NCBI GenBank assembly: GCA_017562135.1
Contig: QEYB01000556.1
Location: 496,001-560,000 of the forward strand
DNA length: 64,000 nucleotides
DNA from: Dipylidium caninum
Taxonomy: Eukaryota > Platyhelminthes > Cestoda > Cyclophyllidea > Dipylidiidae
Direction of reading: 5' to 3'
The translations under genes were made by a program, and so were the position numbers. This document shows positions 63,488 to 64,000 of this stretch, one piece after another (within the stretch, counting starts at the first letter, position 1; every line of letters starts with the position of its first letter). The notes below the pieces were generated by a model that searched no databases, had not been told where the DNA came from, and was given only the letters and a program-made list of their open reading frames with translations.

Positions 63488-64000
63488 CTAAGTGGAGCCA
63501 CCTCGGCCCACCGCTAACGCCTCCACACTGTGGCGGGGCCGCTTCCAGGAGCGCCTCATTCGCCCTCGGGCAGGCATGAGAAGATGCGGTAAGTTACTGG
63601 ACGAGGAGGCCGAGCCGCTCCCCGGCAGGCACCGCCGACCGCGGCCTGCCTGACCCAAGCCCCTGCGTGCGCCTTCTCCGCGGGAGCTTATGCCACGATT
63701 CCTCCCACCGCGCCACGCATGTCGGGGCGACTTGTGCGGGTCTGGAGAAAAGCAGTCGTCGCGTTGCGGCATGTGCTCCCACCATGTCCATCACTCAACG
63801 TGAACTTTTGCTTTTAAGTAGATTTCAATGGACTACGTTCCTCGAGGAAATTTAGCCAGACCGCAATGTTTCGTGGGAAAATGTAAAATTAGGAGATGCA
63901 GTTTGTTTAATTCCTTTCAAAACTCGACTACCATCATTTATTTCAAAATTTCGAGGTCCAGTTTAACTGCCCGAGTTATTGTCTATTCTTCCTCAGCATT
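63488..64000. other. Right edge, no feature assigned
   Basis: GC-rich up to about 63,790, then AT-rich. Possible upstream exons of the minus-strand gene ending its visible part at 63,487, but no segment could be joined with confidence. Confidence 0.4.

Overview
The window is eukaryotic nuclear DNA, most likely from a parasitic flatworm and probably a tapeworm (inference). The reasons are spliced genes whose introns are often only 32-39 nt (three in the myosin light chain genes, one in numb), compact intergenic space, moderate GC, and a gene set (numb, HCF, CCDC39, PPP1R21, KY/hillarin-type protein, myosin essential light chain) typical of bilaterians. Nothing prokaryotic is present: no operons, CRISPR array or phage.

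Layout. 1-10,561: no gene recognised. 10,562-15,033 (-): two tandem, closely related myosin essential light chain genes. 15,325-16,340 and 26,480-27,235: two copies of one interspersed repeat in opposite orientation. Between them lie two convergent genes, a short PPP1R21 (FERRY subunit Fy-2) homologue on + (17,822-19,893) and a 15-exon CCDC39 homologue on - (20,806-26,078). 27,643-34,938 (-): numb, ten exons. 34,939-37,310: a decayed third repeat copy and an (AAT)n microsatellite. 37,311-49,797 (-): an 11-exon KY/hillarin-type transglutaminase-like protein of about 1,010 residues, apparently without its catalytic cysteine. About 51,230-53,161 (-): exon chain of a probable second protein with similar beta-domains, incomplete. 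55,166-60,559 (+): host cell factor (HCF), 14 exons, 1,208 residues. 62,989-63,487 (-): three in-phase exons of an unrecognised gene near the right edge.

Exon borders were placed by hand from GT/AG (one GC/AG) signals, maintained phase across each junction, and protein-family similarity from memory. For CCDC39, numb, KY, HCF and the light chains, every junction given keeps frame from ATG to stop. The neighbours do not form one pathway. They group loosely as muscle/cytoskeleton (light chains, KY-type protein), cilia (CCDC39), endocytosis and cell fate (numb, PPP1R21) and chromatin (HCF). I see no clear new biological system. The best leads are the cysteine-less KY protein with its in-frame cassette exon and possible neighbour gene, the shortened PPP1R21, the inverted repeat pair around two genes, and the intron difference between the tandem light chain genes.
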